Positions 31,069 through 41,960 are shown, counted from the stretch's first letter. The stretch is DNA of 64,000 nucleotides from Phymatolithon calcareum (GCA_977006965.1 OZ345363.1:496001-560000), one strand, 5' to 3'. Translations and numbers: made by a program. Notes: a model not told the origin generated them from the sequence alone.

Positions 31069-33348
31069 CTACATTGTTACGCAAAGTGTTTTGGTTTCCA
31101 AGGTCCTTCGAATTTCTTTTCGTATTTTCGGAATATCATCGGATGAGAAATTGGGCTGTACTCCTTTCGCTAGATAAAACGCATTCGCACACGTAAAGAC
31201 ACCGCAATCAACGAGGTTATTTTGGCAAGGGGAGAGATACTTGTTTGGACATACTTTCCATTTGGACGGCCAGTCTCTGATCTTTTTGTGCTCCTTCAAA
31301 AACTCGCACCATTTCGCCACTGCTTCAGGAACGCCACGGAATGTCATTGAGTTCGGAAGAGAGTCGTACAAATACACCGTAGCGGTCTCCTTCTTGATAA
31401 GAATCAAACTCCAGTGAAACCCACCGTGAAGGGGAATTATCATCTGAGAGCATGAATCGAGTCCTTCACGCGAGACCCATCGCGCCAATCTCGTTTTTGC
31501 CGCATCTGTTTCAAGTCCGTTGTGGTTATTTGAAAGAGTGAGAAAGAACGACTTCAACACAGTAACGGAGTCACTCATTAGAAAAGACATGAAAGAGTTG
31601 ATTACTGCATCATTAAGCTCGTTCCCATCTTTGAGAGTTTCTGCATCAGACATGTGTACCTTAGTTTCACCGACATCACAGATAAAGCCGGGCCCTTCAA
31701 TACGGTTTTGAATCGCCATTGTGTCCTTCGCATTGTTGTCACTAATGGAAACTATTGTTTCATGCGACGGTGCTAAAGATCCAGCGCGATGAATGACGCG
31801 TTCTGGAACAATCATTTTCTGCGGCTCAATTTCAGTTCTGGTGGTACCCGATGTACTCGTCCCGTTCATCCATTCTGGAATAAAGTCCACTAATGCAGAG
31901 ACAGTATCAGTATTCTGGCTCGCGGCGGCACTTTGGAGTTTGTCTGCATTGGTCAAACAATTTTTAGGAGAAGGTCCTTCTATTTCGTTCGAAGACGCGA
32001 GGGTAGTTCTGTCAAGGATCTTAGATTTGGACATATCTATGCCTCTCGAATCAACCAAATTCTTGTATTCACAGCTCATGGGTTTTCTGAGAGGCAAAAA
32101 ATGATTCGTTTCAATGCGTTGATCTCCTGGTGGTGGAGGAATCGGTGCAATTGCCGTGATCTCTGCTGGTGATTGAGATTCTTGCTGTACGGTCACGAAG
32201 TCAACGCGTTCTTCCTCATGGGAATGCCTGAGATCTTTAGGGATAGTAGTCCGCATTTTTTGAAGACGCATGGGTGGAGAAGGTCCTGAAGGAGGTCTCA
32301 AAGCGCCACGGCTAGAAGGAATATCGTGCCGAGGATAAAGAGGAATTTCAGACTCTGAAATGTTGAGCTTAACCTTCCTTAGGCAATGCAGAAGAAGAGA
32401 TCTAGTCCCGTGCTCTCGTCGAATCCATTCGGACAGTATTGCTCGACACAACGGCCTATTTTCTCTCTTCGAAATCTTCCGAAGGCATGGAAGTACTCCC
32501 ATTTCGGGCTTGATCTTTTTGGTGTATCTCCTCCCGAAATAAAAAGCTTTCGCTTCACGAAGCCACGGAGGAGTCCATTTCGAAAACACCAAACTCCCAA
32601 TTGATTTGCCATTCTTCCGAAAAGCGTTTCTTGCTCGCACTTGAAACATGTTAAAAAAGGTCTGGTACGTTTTCTCCAAGTCCGTTGCGCTCAGGGTCGA
32701 AATTTTTGAGAAAAGGAACAAATCACAGAAAACGGCGGTTCCGCTCTCGATCTGCTTCTCCGATTTTGTATCAGGAGTCTCGTCGGTAAACCAGTCCGGT
32801 AGGACAAGATCGGAGTCATTAAATACTGTGGATGGGATTTCAGTTTCTGCAAGATGTTTTGCACTGGAGAGAGAGATTCGCTCAACTCGAGCGAATAAAG
32901 AGCACATTTGAGTGGATATTTCCTTCTGCTGGGTTGACCCATTTTGAATCGAGTACAAAATGGTTGGGGAGAAGAGGGCTAAAACAGACATACACCGGGT
33001 TTTCGTCTCCAGTCCATCGCAATTCATGGCACGTGAACCCTTGAACTCTTTCTCAACGATGAGATGCACCCTTCCAGTGACGCCAAGGGTAAGCTGCAAA
33101 TTCTGAACAGCTGTGACGGCATGGATGATATCCGTTTTGGCCGCAGAAAGTTCAGGAATCGCTTCGCATCCTCTCTGCACGACCAAGTGGCCTAAACGTA
33201 TGCTCCTCGATTTCTTGTCGGACGAGTGTTCGAAAAGCTTTGCGCATTCTTCCGCACCCTTCTGGAGCACTCGGTGCCGGTCAACATCTGTACCGCTCTC
33301 GCGGATAGAAAGCGAGGGACCAGAGATCTGGTCATTTCCGAACGGCAT
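31069..33348 (-). CDS. Transposon-encoded Ulp1-like (C48) cysteine protease
   Basis: 759 aa from ATG at 33348. The C-terminal 150 residues are a Ulp1/SENP-type peptidase with the complete catalytic set: His645 in GGFHWSL, Asp662 in YLYDSL, Gln709 in PCQNN and Cys715 in DCGVF. Such domains remove SUMO or ubiquitin-like tags and are often carried by DNA transposons, including Zisupton/KDZ and Mutator types (established, from memory). The middle is Pro/Ser-rich and probably disordered. Residues about 90-205 resemble residues about 190-290 of the neighbouring transposase (see findings). Same strand as the transposase, 873 bp downstream. The frame is intact with all catalytic residues, so this copy may be recent. 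Confidence 0.88.
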   Translation of the reverse strand: MPFGNDQISGPSLSIRESGTDVDRHRVLQKGAEECAKLFEHSSDKKSRSIRLGHLVVQRGCEAIPELSAAKTDIIHAVTAVQNLQLTLGVTGRVHLIVEKEFKGSRAMNCDGLETKTRCMSVLALFSPTILYSIQNGSTQQKEISTQMCSLFARVERISLSSAKHLAETEIPSTVFNDSDLVLPDWFTDETPDTKSEKQIESGTAVFCDLFLFSKISTLSATDLEKTYQTFFNMFQVRARNAFRKNGKSIGSLVFSKWTPPWLREAKAFYFGRRYTKKIKPEMGVLPCLRKISKRENRPLCRAILSEWIRREHGTRSLLLHCLRKVKLNISESEIPLYPRHDIPSSRGALRPPSGPSPPMRLQKMRTTIPKDLRHSHEEERVDFVTVQQESQSPAEITAIAPIPPPPGDQRIETNHFLPLRKPMSCEYKNLVDSRGIDMSKSKILDRTTLASSNEIEGPSPKNCLTNADKLQSAAASQNTDTVSALVDFIPEWMNGTSTSGTTRTEIEPQKMIVPERVIHRAGSLAPSHETIVSISDNNAKDTMAIQNRIEGPGFICDVGETKVHMSDAETLKDGNELNDAVINSFMSFLMSDSVTVLKSFFLTLSNNHNGLETDAAKTRLARWVSREGLDSCSQMIIPLHGGFHWSLILIKKETATVYLYDSLPNSMTFRGVPEAVAKWCEFLKEHKKIRDWPSKWKVCPNKYLSPCQNNLVDCGVFTCANAFYLAKGVQPNFSSDDIPKIRKEIRRTLETKTLCVTM

Positions 33349-34221
33349 AATTAACAGGGATTGTGTGTCCGGAAGAGCCGCGTTGGGCACGTGAGCTTGT
33401 GAGGTGTTTTGGTGCGTGAGCTTATGTCGAATAACTCTCCGGGGAGTTGGCCCATGATTTAAACAAATTTAGATGATTTTCAAAGTACATGTCAAAAATC
33501 ATAAACTGATCCCCAATAACCTAGATTTACGTTGATATGGCGTGTGATCTCGAGTGATATCACTAATGGATTAGATTTATGTATCAGCGTGACAGTCAAG
33601 GACGATTCTTTTGTAGCATGTTTCTACGAGCTCTGATTGTCAGAGTGAGCTCCGACAGTTTGCAAAATTCTCTCTTTAATTCTTGTCTTGCGTGCTTCAG
33701 TCTGTAGTTTGATATTCTGCGTTGACGGAAAGTGGACGTATAATTAGAATGATCCAAACTGGATTAAATAGTACAAAGCGTCGCTATCTATAGCTGCCGC
33801 TCCCAAAGGAAAAGACTGTTTTCTTTGGATGAGCGTAGTGGGAGTCATGCTGTGGAAGAGACGTTTGAAATATCATTCAATTGCGATTAACAAAAATCTC
33901 TTCGCCACGAATAACTAGCGGAAAGGCCGGTTGAATTGCAGTTTATGCTCCAGAATGTTTTAGAGCTTACATGTGAAAGCATGTAGTATAGCCGGTATGA
34001 ATTTCCAGAGTACGTGCTTGCCGAAAAAGGGGGATTGAAAACTCGATATGGCGCTCGTAAACTCGGATGCTTTTTATTTCAGACTCGGAGCACAAGACAT
34101 ATACGTTACTTGCTCGATGATGAGCGAAGCGCTTTCAGACGGCTCTAATGCACGAGGAATGCAGCAAGCGGGCTTAAGAGACCACTGGATGCCACGAAAC
34201 TATTTATCGTCATAAATTATC
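33349..34221. other. Spacer between the two transposon ORFs
   Basis: 873 bp of AT-rich DNA without ORFs. It probably contains the transposase terminator and the protease promoter, or is an intron if both ORFs lie on one transcript; no element is recognisable. Confidence 0.45.
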
Positions 34222-37200
34222 TTACCCCTCTGCAACAGTACCTATTGTGCTCAGAGTCGTGCGCATCTCGCACCTTCTGCAACTGCACTTCAATATTGTA
34301 CTTCCAAACCGGATTATGTCCTTATCTTCAACGTCCCACACTCCAAAACGCTCCTTGTATCTGGCTTGAAGGTTTATGAATACTGACTTGGCCAAAACAA
34401 AAGGCATGAGATTAGAGCCGTCCAAGAAACGTATGTGGCTCCTCGATATGGCCCATTTCGCATTAACAGATTCCGCTGATGATGTTCTATGGTTATCCAA
34501 ATCCGCATAGCTGTCTGCATCAAAAACTGAGGAACAAGCGTGTCCTTTGTAATGAAACCTGTCCACTACAAATCGTGTTTCGGCATGAATCCATGGGCAC
34601 CTCAAAACAACCGACCTGGACAAATTACATGCGTTGTCGCAAAAGACATTCATGGGAAGCTTATCAAAACGAGTCAGCAAAATAGAGAGAGCAGTAGATA
34701 AGCTTTCTGCGGATTCCATTACAGAGACGCCGATTAATTTGGGATGCTTACAAGCGCAATGTACAGTAAAAAGCCCAGGAGAATGCGAATTGGCGTTCTT
34801 GTAATTTTTCGTGCAGTTGTCCGAACAGACATCTGGATGCGATTTAGAGTCTTTAAACTTGATGCGAGGACGACATAACGGTCTTCCTGGAAAGAACTCT
34901 CCGTTTTCCTGGGGTACTTGAGATCCAAATCCAGTTGTTAATTTCGATGGGATTGCACCATGAATGTTGGAGTACAGTTGACATTCTGGCCCGGCAGCGA
35001 TCTCAAATTTGTTAAAGTATGCCTTTCGGGAATCCAACGCTTCGTCAAGCGCATAGGCCATTTTTCGAGCTACATTACGAGTAACAAACGCAACGCGAGT
35101 TTGAGACGACGTATTCTCTCGCTTCTCATGCTCGCAAAAAGTACCGAGCTCGTTCGCCAAATTTGCAGCAGAAGGACACTCGACGCCGATGTTTTTCGCG
35201 GTAGATTTCATTGGAATAGTGCACTGTGCGCATGGAAGAAATGTAGAACTTGAACAGTCGCTCTCAGCATGACGACATCTCGCAAACTGCAAAAGCTGAT
35301 CCGTCAACAGCTCGACTAATTCACAGACTTCAGGGCGTCTGAGCAGACATCCAGGGATAGATGAAGTGCTAAAGCACAAAAGAAAGTCAACTGCGAGAAT
35401 CTGCAGGTGACGCGTTGGGAGGAGATGCTTGAATACTGCACTGCCGTCGCTGGCTAGTGACACAGTATGTACCTTGCTAGATTCATAATTGCCCTTGGAA
35501 AAATCTCCACCATTGTTAGGCATGGAGGAAACCGACTTCATCACAAACTCTTGTCGTTTTCTCGCTTCACGTACGATGCTGAACGCCGAAGTTGTAAATT
35601 CGCATATTATCCGTGCCCCCCTCTCATGCGTTGGTGCGTTAAATAATATATTTCCTCCAATCCATCCCGCCTCTGGGTTCTTTCCAGGTGCAACTGTGAA
35701 TGTACCATCAACGTTCGCGTTTTTTGCGCCTTTGGAAAATAGTTCAAGAAATCGCCGAACTTTGGCGCTTTGAATAATAAGCTGTAGTTTGGATACTTTT
35801 TCCAAAGCAGCAATTTCAATCGCGGTTCTATCAAAGTTGGGTAGTCTTCCCAATATTCCCGTCGCAGTGCCGTCTATTACGATGGCTTTAAATCGTCCGT
35901 CGGCGCCTTGGCACGTATTACAACAGAACAAGTTGGAGAAATCAGATCCACCTTGGACGGATATAGTCCTTAAAAACGCCGCAAAGCATGTGCTTGCAGT
36001 TCTCCTTTTCGTTTTTAGACTTTTGCCAAATTTAAAGTCGTTGACGCTCACACAGTTGTTCATCATTCTTGTAAGCTTGTACGCTTCACGAAAAGGAGCT
36101 CCTATTCCGGCAACATGGTACAACCATACGTCCAGGAGCTCTCTTGTGTATACCATGTTTTCGGTTGCCGCGAAAAGGCCGCAGTCAGCGCCATCAAAGT
36201 AGTTAACATGACGGCAGAATAAACAGTGGTAGTCGGTCACATATATTTCCATGCTCCCGTGGATGAGGGTGTGCAACGTGACTTTTCTGTACACTTTACG
36301 GTACGGAATCTTACATACTTCAGATGGCTCTCGCTCGCAATTCTTGCATTTGTAGAAGTTATCCCAGACGCAAACTCGCGGAGATGTTCCTCTGCTATTG
36401 CACTGCTCCAGAAGTTTTTCACAAAGCTCTCTTGTCGACGCAAAATCAGCTCGGCAAGGCAAGACAGGCCTTCGTCTTGTTGAGACATATTTGTTCACCG
36501 CAGGTGACTCTGATGGGAAACTCGACTCTTTGTCGCTGTCATCGTCATCATCAACGTCCATCGCATTTTCGAATCCTCCAGTGTTTTCAAGAGCCAGAGC
36601 AATATCTTCTGAATTTGCTCCGGATGGGGCTTTCGACGCAATTTCGCACTCTAGGATATCAATAACACATTGCTCATGCTCAAAAGTTCCTCTTTTGTTG
36701 TGCTGTCGCCTACATTTTTGGCATTGAAGACGGACGGTGAATGCATTCCGATTTTTGACTTTCAATTTTTTGTCCAGAACGGGAACGATAAGGCACAATT
36801 CGTCATATTCTGCAGGATACGAGAGCGTAAGCCAAAACTTTTGGCTCTCGTCACGGGTTGTACGAAGAGATTTCCATCCGGCAGCACGCACAAGAGGGCC
36901 TTCTGCATCTGAAATGAAAGGAACTGTGTTATCATTCAGCCATTTCGGAATAGTTATCCCTATGGACTGGACAGAAGAGAGTTTTTCGGAGTGCGCACAT
37001 GAGCTTTCCCCGATTTCCCAGCAGGAACATAATGTAGAAATTGAATCGAATTCACCAGTAGTGCGGACGTTATTGCAATACGACACGACGGCTGCGCGCC
37101 CTTGTCCATAGCATTCGGAAGGAGAGAGCTCGACGAGAACTGAAACAGTTTTCGACTTTCTGTTACCAAACTCTGGGATACCGATTACGGCAATTGACTT

Positions 37201-37791
37201 CCTCTTGAACGTTTCCTGGAGGACCACGGCGTGGTTTAGGTTGGAAGACGACATGATTTCGGCGTTTAAATTTTGAATGAGCTGGCATACGGTAGATGCA
37301 AAAGTGCGGAGAGCTGTGTTTCCTCCATTTCTCCTTCTGGAATTGGAGGAGTCCCGGAGATGTACACGAGGGACTGGATCATCGAACACAACAGGCTCCT
37401 GCAAAGAAATGCAATCCGGTGTAGTTTCTCTGGACATGACGGAGCTGGCGTTGGAGGTCGTAGCCCAAATGTATCCATGCATCGCAACGGGGACGCCGTC
37501 TATATTCCGAGAAATAAATTTCTCGCTGCCAGAGATTTCCATAATGCTGTCTCTGGGCGTTGTCGAATCCGCATTTGGTACAATAACGGAGTATTTCAAT
37601 CCCTCTTGGAAAGAAGAACCAGCAGTCAACGTAGCTTCTTCGCCCGAAGCAATCCTGGTGGGCACACAAATTCCGAGAGTTTTTTCCAATTTGGTCATAA
37701 AAGTAGATGCCACATCAATGTTTGCATCCTCAAAACGAATGGTACCATCGATTTCAATGGCAGGGGCGCGGTATGCAGAGCATTCAGACAT
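34222..37791 (-). CDS. KDZ-superfamily transposase with SWIM and Cys-cluster zinc modules
   Basis: 1189 aa from ATG at 37791. In order: a SWIM-type zinc finger (Cys255-x-Cys257, Cys265-x-His267), more cysteine clusters (357-381, 464-493, 523-526), then the DDE nuclease. The catalytic set is probably Asp640 in AIVIDGTATG, Asp1052 in VFCDNACNL and Glu1107 in SSAESVNAKW. The block HCACKHPKLIG (1011-1021), the CDNACNL strand and FVVDRFHYKGHACS (1074-1087) are highly typical of the Kyakuja-Dileera-Zisupton class, especially animal HMG-box-protein relatives. It cuts and moves its own element in the nucleus. The frame is fully open, so the element is young or selected. Confidence 0.85.
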   Translation of the reverse strand: MSECSAYRAPAIEIDGTIRFEDANIDVASTFMTKLEKTLGICVPTRIASGEEATLTAGSSFQEGLKYSVIVPNADSTTPRDSIMEISGSEKFISRNIDGVPVAMHGYIWATTSNASSVMSRETTPDCISLQEPVVFDDPVPRVHLRDSSNSRRRNGGNTALRTFASTVCQLIQNLNAEIMSSSNLNHAVVLQETFKRKSIAVIGIPEFGNRKSKTVSVLVELSPSECYGQGRAAVVSYCNNVRTTGEFDSISTLCSCWEIGESSCAHSEKLSSVQSIGITIPKWLNDNTVPFISDAEGPLVRAAGWKSLRTTRDESQKFWLTLSYPAEYDELCLIVPVLDKKLKVKNRNAFTVRLQCQKCRRQHNKRGTFEHEQCVIDILECEIASKAPSGANSEDIALALENTGGFENAMDVDDDDDSDKESSFPSESPAVNKYVSTRRRPVLPCRADFASTRELCEKLLEQCNSRGTSPRVCVWDNFYKCKNCEREPSEVCKIPYRKVYRKVTLHTLIHGSMEIYVTDYHCLFCRHVNYFDGADCGLFAATENMVYTRELLDVWLYHVAGIGAPFREAYKLTRMMNNCVSVNDFKFGKSLKTKRRTASTCFAAFLRTISVQGGSDFSNLFCCNTCQGADGRFKAIVIDGTATGILGRLPNFDRTAIEIAALEKVSKLQLIIQSAKVRRFLELFSKGAKNANVDGTFTVAPGKNPEAGWIGGNILFNAPTHERGARIICEFTTSAFSIVREARKRQEFVMKSVSSMPNNGGDFSKGNYESSKVHTVSLASDGSAVFKHLLPTRHLQILAVDFLLCFSTSSIPGCLLRRPEVCELVELLTDQLLQFARCRHAESDCSSSTFLPCAQCTIPMKSTAKNIGVECPSAANLANELGTFCEHEKRENTSSQTRVAFVTRNVARKMAYALDEALDSRKAYFNKFEIAAGPECQLYSNIHGAIPSKLTTGFGSQVPQENGEFFPGRPLCRPRIKFKDSKSHPDVCSDNCTKNYKNANSHSPGLFTVHCACKHPKLIGVSVMESAESLSTALSILLTRFDKLPMNVFCDNACNLSRSVVLRCPWIHAETRFVVDRFHYKGHACSSVFDADSYADLDNHRTSSAESVNAKWAISRSHIRFLDGSNLMPFVLAKSVFINLQARYKERFGVWDVEDKDIIRFGSTILKCSCRRCEMRTTLSTIGTVAEG

Positions 37792-38396
37792 AATAGGGAC
37801 AGCCGCTTTGGGCGGAGCGCGGTGATCGAGAAGATGAGAGACCAAGAGATGGGATATAATAAAGCGTGCATGCGGGAAGAATCCTCTGAAGATCGGAAGG
37901 CAAGCCTAGTGGCCATGGATGTCCAATCACTTGCATCATCATGGCAGAAGAAGATAGCCATTTAAACCGCTGCTTTTCAGAAACTTTTGTGAATTTGGGA
38001 AAGTTTCCCTCTTTATATTGACTGTGTCGTTTGGTTAGTCATGCACTATCAGACAGTTCCGCAGCGCACAAACGATTCGAGTTTGGTCCGGCTTAGGGCC
38101 CATTGAAAGATAATGGTCACTATTCTGGTCCGCAACGCCGACGGAGACGACTCTAAAATCTCCGCTCCTATTGGTGGGATAGAGCGTTCCACTGTATGTT
38201 CCAACTTTCTGCAAACGGTTCTCTTTTTCAAAATCAGCTCGCAAAATCATGAACAAAATTCTGTAAGAAAGGTGCGAATTCCCATTTGCAAAGTGTTTGG
38301 AAGCCCTTGCCCAACATTCCCCTGGTCATACCTTGTCATTCTAAATGCATGGAAAGATTGCGTGCCATCTGTATTAAGGAGATCCACAGACTTAGC
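37792..38396. other. 5' flank of the transposase gene
   Basis: No gene. It should hold the transposase promoter and possibly the element end. Confidence 0.35.
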
Positions 38397-38703
38397 ACTT
38401 TTTTTTGAATTTTGAATTTATTAAACGCCCTCAGAAACACTCATAAGACTGTAAGGGAGATGCGTTTCAGATGCTACTACCTTGGTAGCTCCGTTACTCT
38501 GTTAAAGCCCGCAAAACCCGGGCTCGTTGCTATCGTCGTAGCCCTAGCTGCAAAAACCCTCCTCCAGAGAAGGTGGAGGGAAAAGCTTAGAGTCCACTTG
38601 TCCTGTTCGTAGGAATCTCAGCGTCGCCGTTCTATTTTGTCTTGGTCTATTCCATGTCGTCATAAAAGACGATTGTGAGGAATAGTACTTTGTCAAGTGC
38701 CTT
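38397..38703 (-). mobile_element. RX retroposon copy with 11-bp TSD
   Basis: ACAGACTTAGC occurs at 38386-38396 and 38704-38714. Between lie 307 bp starting (+ strand) with a T8 run and then a diverged RX 3' UTR (TTTATT, AAACGCCCTCAGA, GATGCTACTACCT). The TSD and tail identify a retroposed copy; this is the most diverged RX copy here. Confidence 0.75.
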
Positions 38704-38795
38704 ACAGACTTAGCTCTGCTGTGTTCACTGGCCGTCGCATCAGGGGGGAAGTCTAAATAATAATAATTATTTTTCGTTTGAGACTGGCAGTATCA

Positions 38796-38967
38796 TACTG
38801 CTGTTCATGACGTCCAACGGGTCGAATGGATGGGCTTAGTTTATATCAAAGAGCGCTGGTATACGTGCACCTTCAGCATGTGTACTGCTGTTCATGTCGT
38901 CCAACAGGTCGAATGGATGGGCTTCATTATTATCAATTAGCGTTGGTTTATCTGCACCTTCAGCTTG
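38796..38967. repeat. Tandem duplication, two 87-bp units
   Basis: TACTGCTGTTCATG begins at 38796 and again at 38883; both units continue with GTCGAATGGATGGGCTT and end in a TGCACCTTCAGC stretch. Confidence 0.85.
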
Positions 38968-39471
38968 TTCAACACAGAATAAGCGAACAAGAATTTTTAT
39001 TAGGAAGAGATAGAGAACATCACGTTAGTATACCATCAATGATTTCGCACTGAAGAATCTTGCTCTCTTTGACGTACATTTCCCGGCTTCCTCTGGGATA
39101 TTCTTGCCCACTTTGTAGGAATGGTGGGCGTCCGTGTAGCAGGAGTGTCAAACTTCAAGTCCAGTGTCCTCTTGGAGAGTTTCAAGCTGCTGACGAATTT
39201 TTTCGAAGTCAATTCCTCAGCCGACATTTGTCGTAGAAGAACCAATTGGGAAAGTCTTCATTTTATGCCAGCTGAGGTCCGAGATGCAATCGAACGGCAC
39301 GTCCCGTCTTTCTCAAAACATGATTTACTAGTCCTGTGGACCTGGACCGCACCAGCTCGCGTCAGTACACCATCAACCTGAGAGAGAAAAAGCAAGTGCA
39401 CAGACCAACTTCTCAAATCCCCAAAATCCGGATGTCATGATCTTACCGTAAGCTATGTCTATTGATATCAC

Positions 39472-39775
39472 CTTTTCCGGCTTGCCCAATCAGCACCACT
39501 GGACTATGTACTCTAAAATGCCTTTAATAGTAAGTGGAAGAGTTAATCTTTGAAGGACGGGGAGGCCAGAAGAAAATTAAAACATTTCCGCGCTGCCGAT
39601 CAATGTTGCATCACGTTGAATTATAAGCGTGGATTTTCTAGTTTGAAATGGAGGTTGTCAAAGAACCCAGACTGATAAATTTCTTCTAGAGGTTTCGCGG
39701 CCCAAGAAAAGTGAACAAATTTCCCGATCAGCGATCTGGATGTCAGTGCATTGAGGTACAAGCTGTAAGGGATTG
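39472..39775 (+). repeat. Dispersed repeat, copy 1 of 2
   Basis: Same-strand similarity to 45500-45812: GATATCACCTTT at the start, GGATTATGTNCT and CTTTAATNGT blocks, GAACAAAT and TCTGGATNTCANTGCA near the end. Diverged and without an intact ORF; probably transposon remains. Confidence 0.55.
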
Positions 39776-40086
39776 GATAGCAAGGATGAACCTCAGGCCA
39801 TCAAAGCCCATGCCATCCTCGTCAGTCGTACAATCATTGTACAACCGAGATGAAAAAGCCGTTGGTAATGTAGCGATTTGTCTGCGGTGCGGCAAGGACG
39901 TTGATGGTTTCTGAAAGTGCACCGTTTAGTGGCTCTGGGATTTTGGTATAAATGGCCATCGGCCTTCCCTATTCCCTTTCGTTGCAGACTCGTCCACTCA
40001 TCCATCCTTAGCGTCGATTGTACAACAACACAGGACCATCACCGTAAACTTTTCGCTTGCAATCCGGATCCCCACTTTTTCCCCAA

Positions 40087-41017
40087 ATGAGTAACAAAGA
40101 GAATGAAATGCAGGACGGCCCTGCGACACCGGCCGAACTAGATGAGAATATGCAGTTGAGACAAAAAGCATTGGAAAGTATGTCTCTGAGGACACAATTC
40201 TATTCAGCGCTAAACCTTCTCACCTATGTATTGACACGTTCTGACGTTGCGCCAAACTTCATTTGTACTGTTTATAGCGCATTGCAACACCCATAGCTCG
40301 TCCCTACTCATGGAAAGTATCAACAGGGATGCCGAGGGTGCCTTCGTGACATCAATCACAGGGAATAACTACCTATCTGTGCTTGCAGATGCCATCAACG
40401 CGGATGAAAATCAAGTGTGTGACAAGACCGATCTAGAACCAAAGGAGGAAGACCGCGCAACAGAGGAAGGGAAACAGCTAGAGAGCATTGATCGAACAGG
40501 AGAAGTCGCAGCCATCACGTCGGCGTGGTACAGCGCCGGCCCGAGTGACGGAGGAATTGATGGTCCTATCGACCCCAGCATGATCGTGGTAGATTCGATG
40601 CCGCAGAGTGTTTCATTGTATTCTTCCGCCACTCTGTTGGATTCATCACCACTCCCAGACTTCAGAGTTTCACGTGGAAACACTTCCGATCTCGAAAAGG
40701 AGACATATGATGGGCTGGTTCAACTGCTTCAGAGCTCAAACAGCGATCGCGATGGACACACTTCAACAACGTCACCGAGTATTACGAGCGAGAAGATTGT
40801 CGGTTTCGATGGAGATGTGAATGAGGAGGAAACCAGCGAAGAAGAAATCGTTACGAATATGAAACCGATTGCTGTTGAGGTCATGCGGACAGCAGAAAGT
40901 GATACAAAAGAGGTTGAAGATTCATCCAAGGACGACACAAAGAGCAATCTGAACAAACGCTCGAACCTCGGTGAGATGGGAAAGCGCGGAGAGGCGAAAA
41001 AGTCAAAAAAGGCTTAG
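40087..41017 (+). CDS. Acidic protein with basic C-terminal tail; one small intron or frameshift
   Basis: ATG at 40087 opens a 69-codon frame (MSNKENEMQDGPATPAELDE, then a helical LRQKALESMSLRTQFYSALNLL) that stops at 40294. A longer frame, shifted by one, continues to 41017 with an acidic Ser/Asp/Glu-rich sequence ending in KRGEAKKSKKA, a possible nuclear signal. A short intron would join them: candidates are 40238-40277 (40 nt, GT...TATAG), 40270-40336 (67 nt) or 40228-40336 (109 nt, GTATTG donor). A frameshifted pseudogene is the alternative. No family recognised. Confidence 0.45.
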
Positions 41018-41960
41018 ACCTATGGCATGGAGATCGTTCAAGGATTGTTCGTGGATGTAGAGAGAGGAGCGTTGTTTGCAATTGGGATCAGTACAAACTT
41101 TAACATGATGAGTAAACTTAAATAGTGCGATTCATAAAGTTCACGAGAATTTCCCTCGGTGACACCAGCCCGGAGAAGTGCGCTATTTTTAGTACATGCA
41201 AAAAGTGTTTGAGCACAGACCCAGCTTTAGTCTCGTTTACTGAGAACGGCTCCTCAGTCAAGCGGGTGAGGCGACACACACTTTGCACTTGCCCCCATTT
41301 TGGTAGTCAGTCGTGAATTCTTTTTTCTGCGGCCATTCATATTTCCTGTACGTTCTTCGATCGACCCAACACCTCCGAGAGCTAGAAAATTGGACAACCT
41401 TTCGGATTCACTCCCGCAATGTAATCTTCTTTGTTTGCGACCAGTCAGGTCATAGCCTCCTAGCAGGCCTTCATCAAAATTTGATCATTCAGGCAGCAAC
41501 TCCATAAGGAGAAGAAATCTCTTCTAGACTGAGGCTGTGGTCGACGATATCATTTGCCTTTCCTAATCTTCACTTGCTTTGCCCCGAAGACAGAATATTT
41601 TAATATTCTATTGAGGAGTTTCCAATGTTTCACGGAGCAGAGAATCTGCGAATGCACTGGCTGAGCTCCATTCTGATGCGTCACCCAGCCCACTCCTTGT
41701 CACTAGATTTCTTCGGACGGATAGGTCGCCACCTAGAAACAGTTTTCTCACTATGAACTTGATTGCATTTGGTGGAAGGGAGTACCTGTTGCTTCCAGTT
41801 GTTAATTACTTGGTCTTCACTATGGCTCCTGGTCAACAGTAAGGGAAGTGATCAACGAATATGTTCCGATGCCAAGAGTCACCACAGTCTCCGCAATTTC
41901 GAACAGACGAAGAAAGCAGCTTTCTTTTCATCATTGACCAATGTCCTTTTGATATAGCTA
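41018..41960. other. Spacer, no gene supported
   Basis: AT-rich, short ORFs without features. Confidence 0.35.

Larger units (their letters stand above)
31069..37791 (-). mobile_element. KDZ/Zisupton-type DNA transposon core (two ORFs)
   Basis: It comprises the transposase (34222-37791) and the Ulp1-like protease (31069-33348), both minus strand and both intact. I could not find terminal inverted repeats by eye, so only the coding core is delimited; real ends should lie outside, perhaps within about 1 kb each side. Confidence 0.7.
38715..40086. other. Spacer with tandem and dispersed repeats
   Basis: Holds the 87-bp duplication (38796-38967) and dispersed repeat copy 39472-39775. No gene supported; short ORFs such as 39121-39381 lack features. 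Confidence 0.4.

Noticed and set aside
31000-38100. Terminal inverted repeats of the KDZ-type element
   Set aside because: Compared flanks on both sides by eye and found no convincing inverted match, so no ends are claimed.
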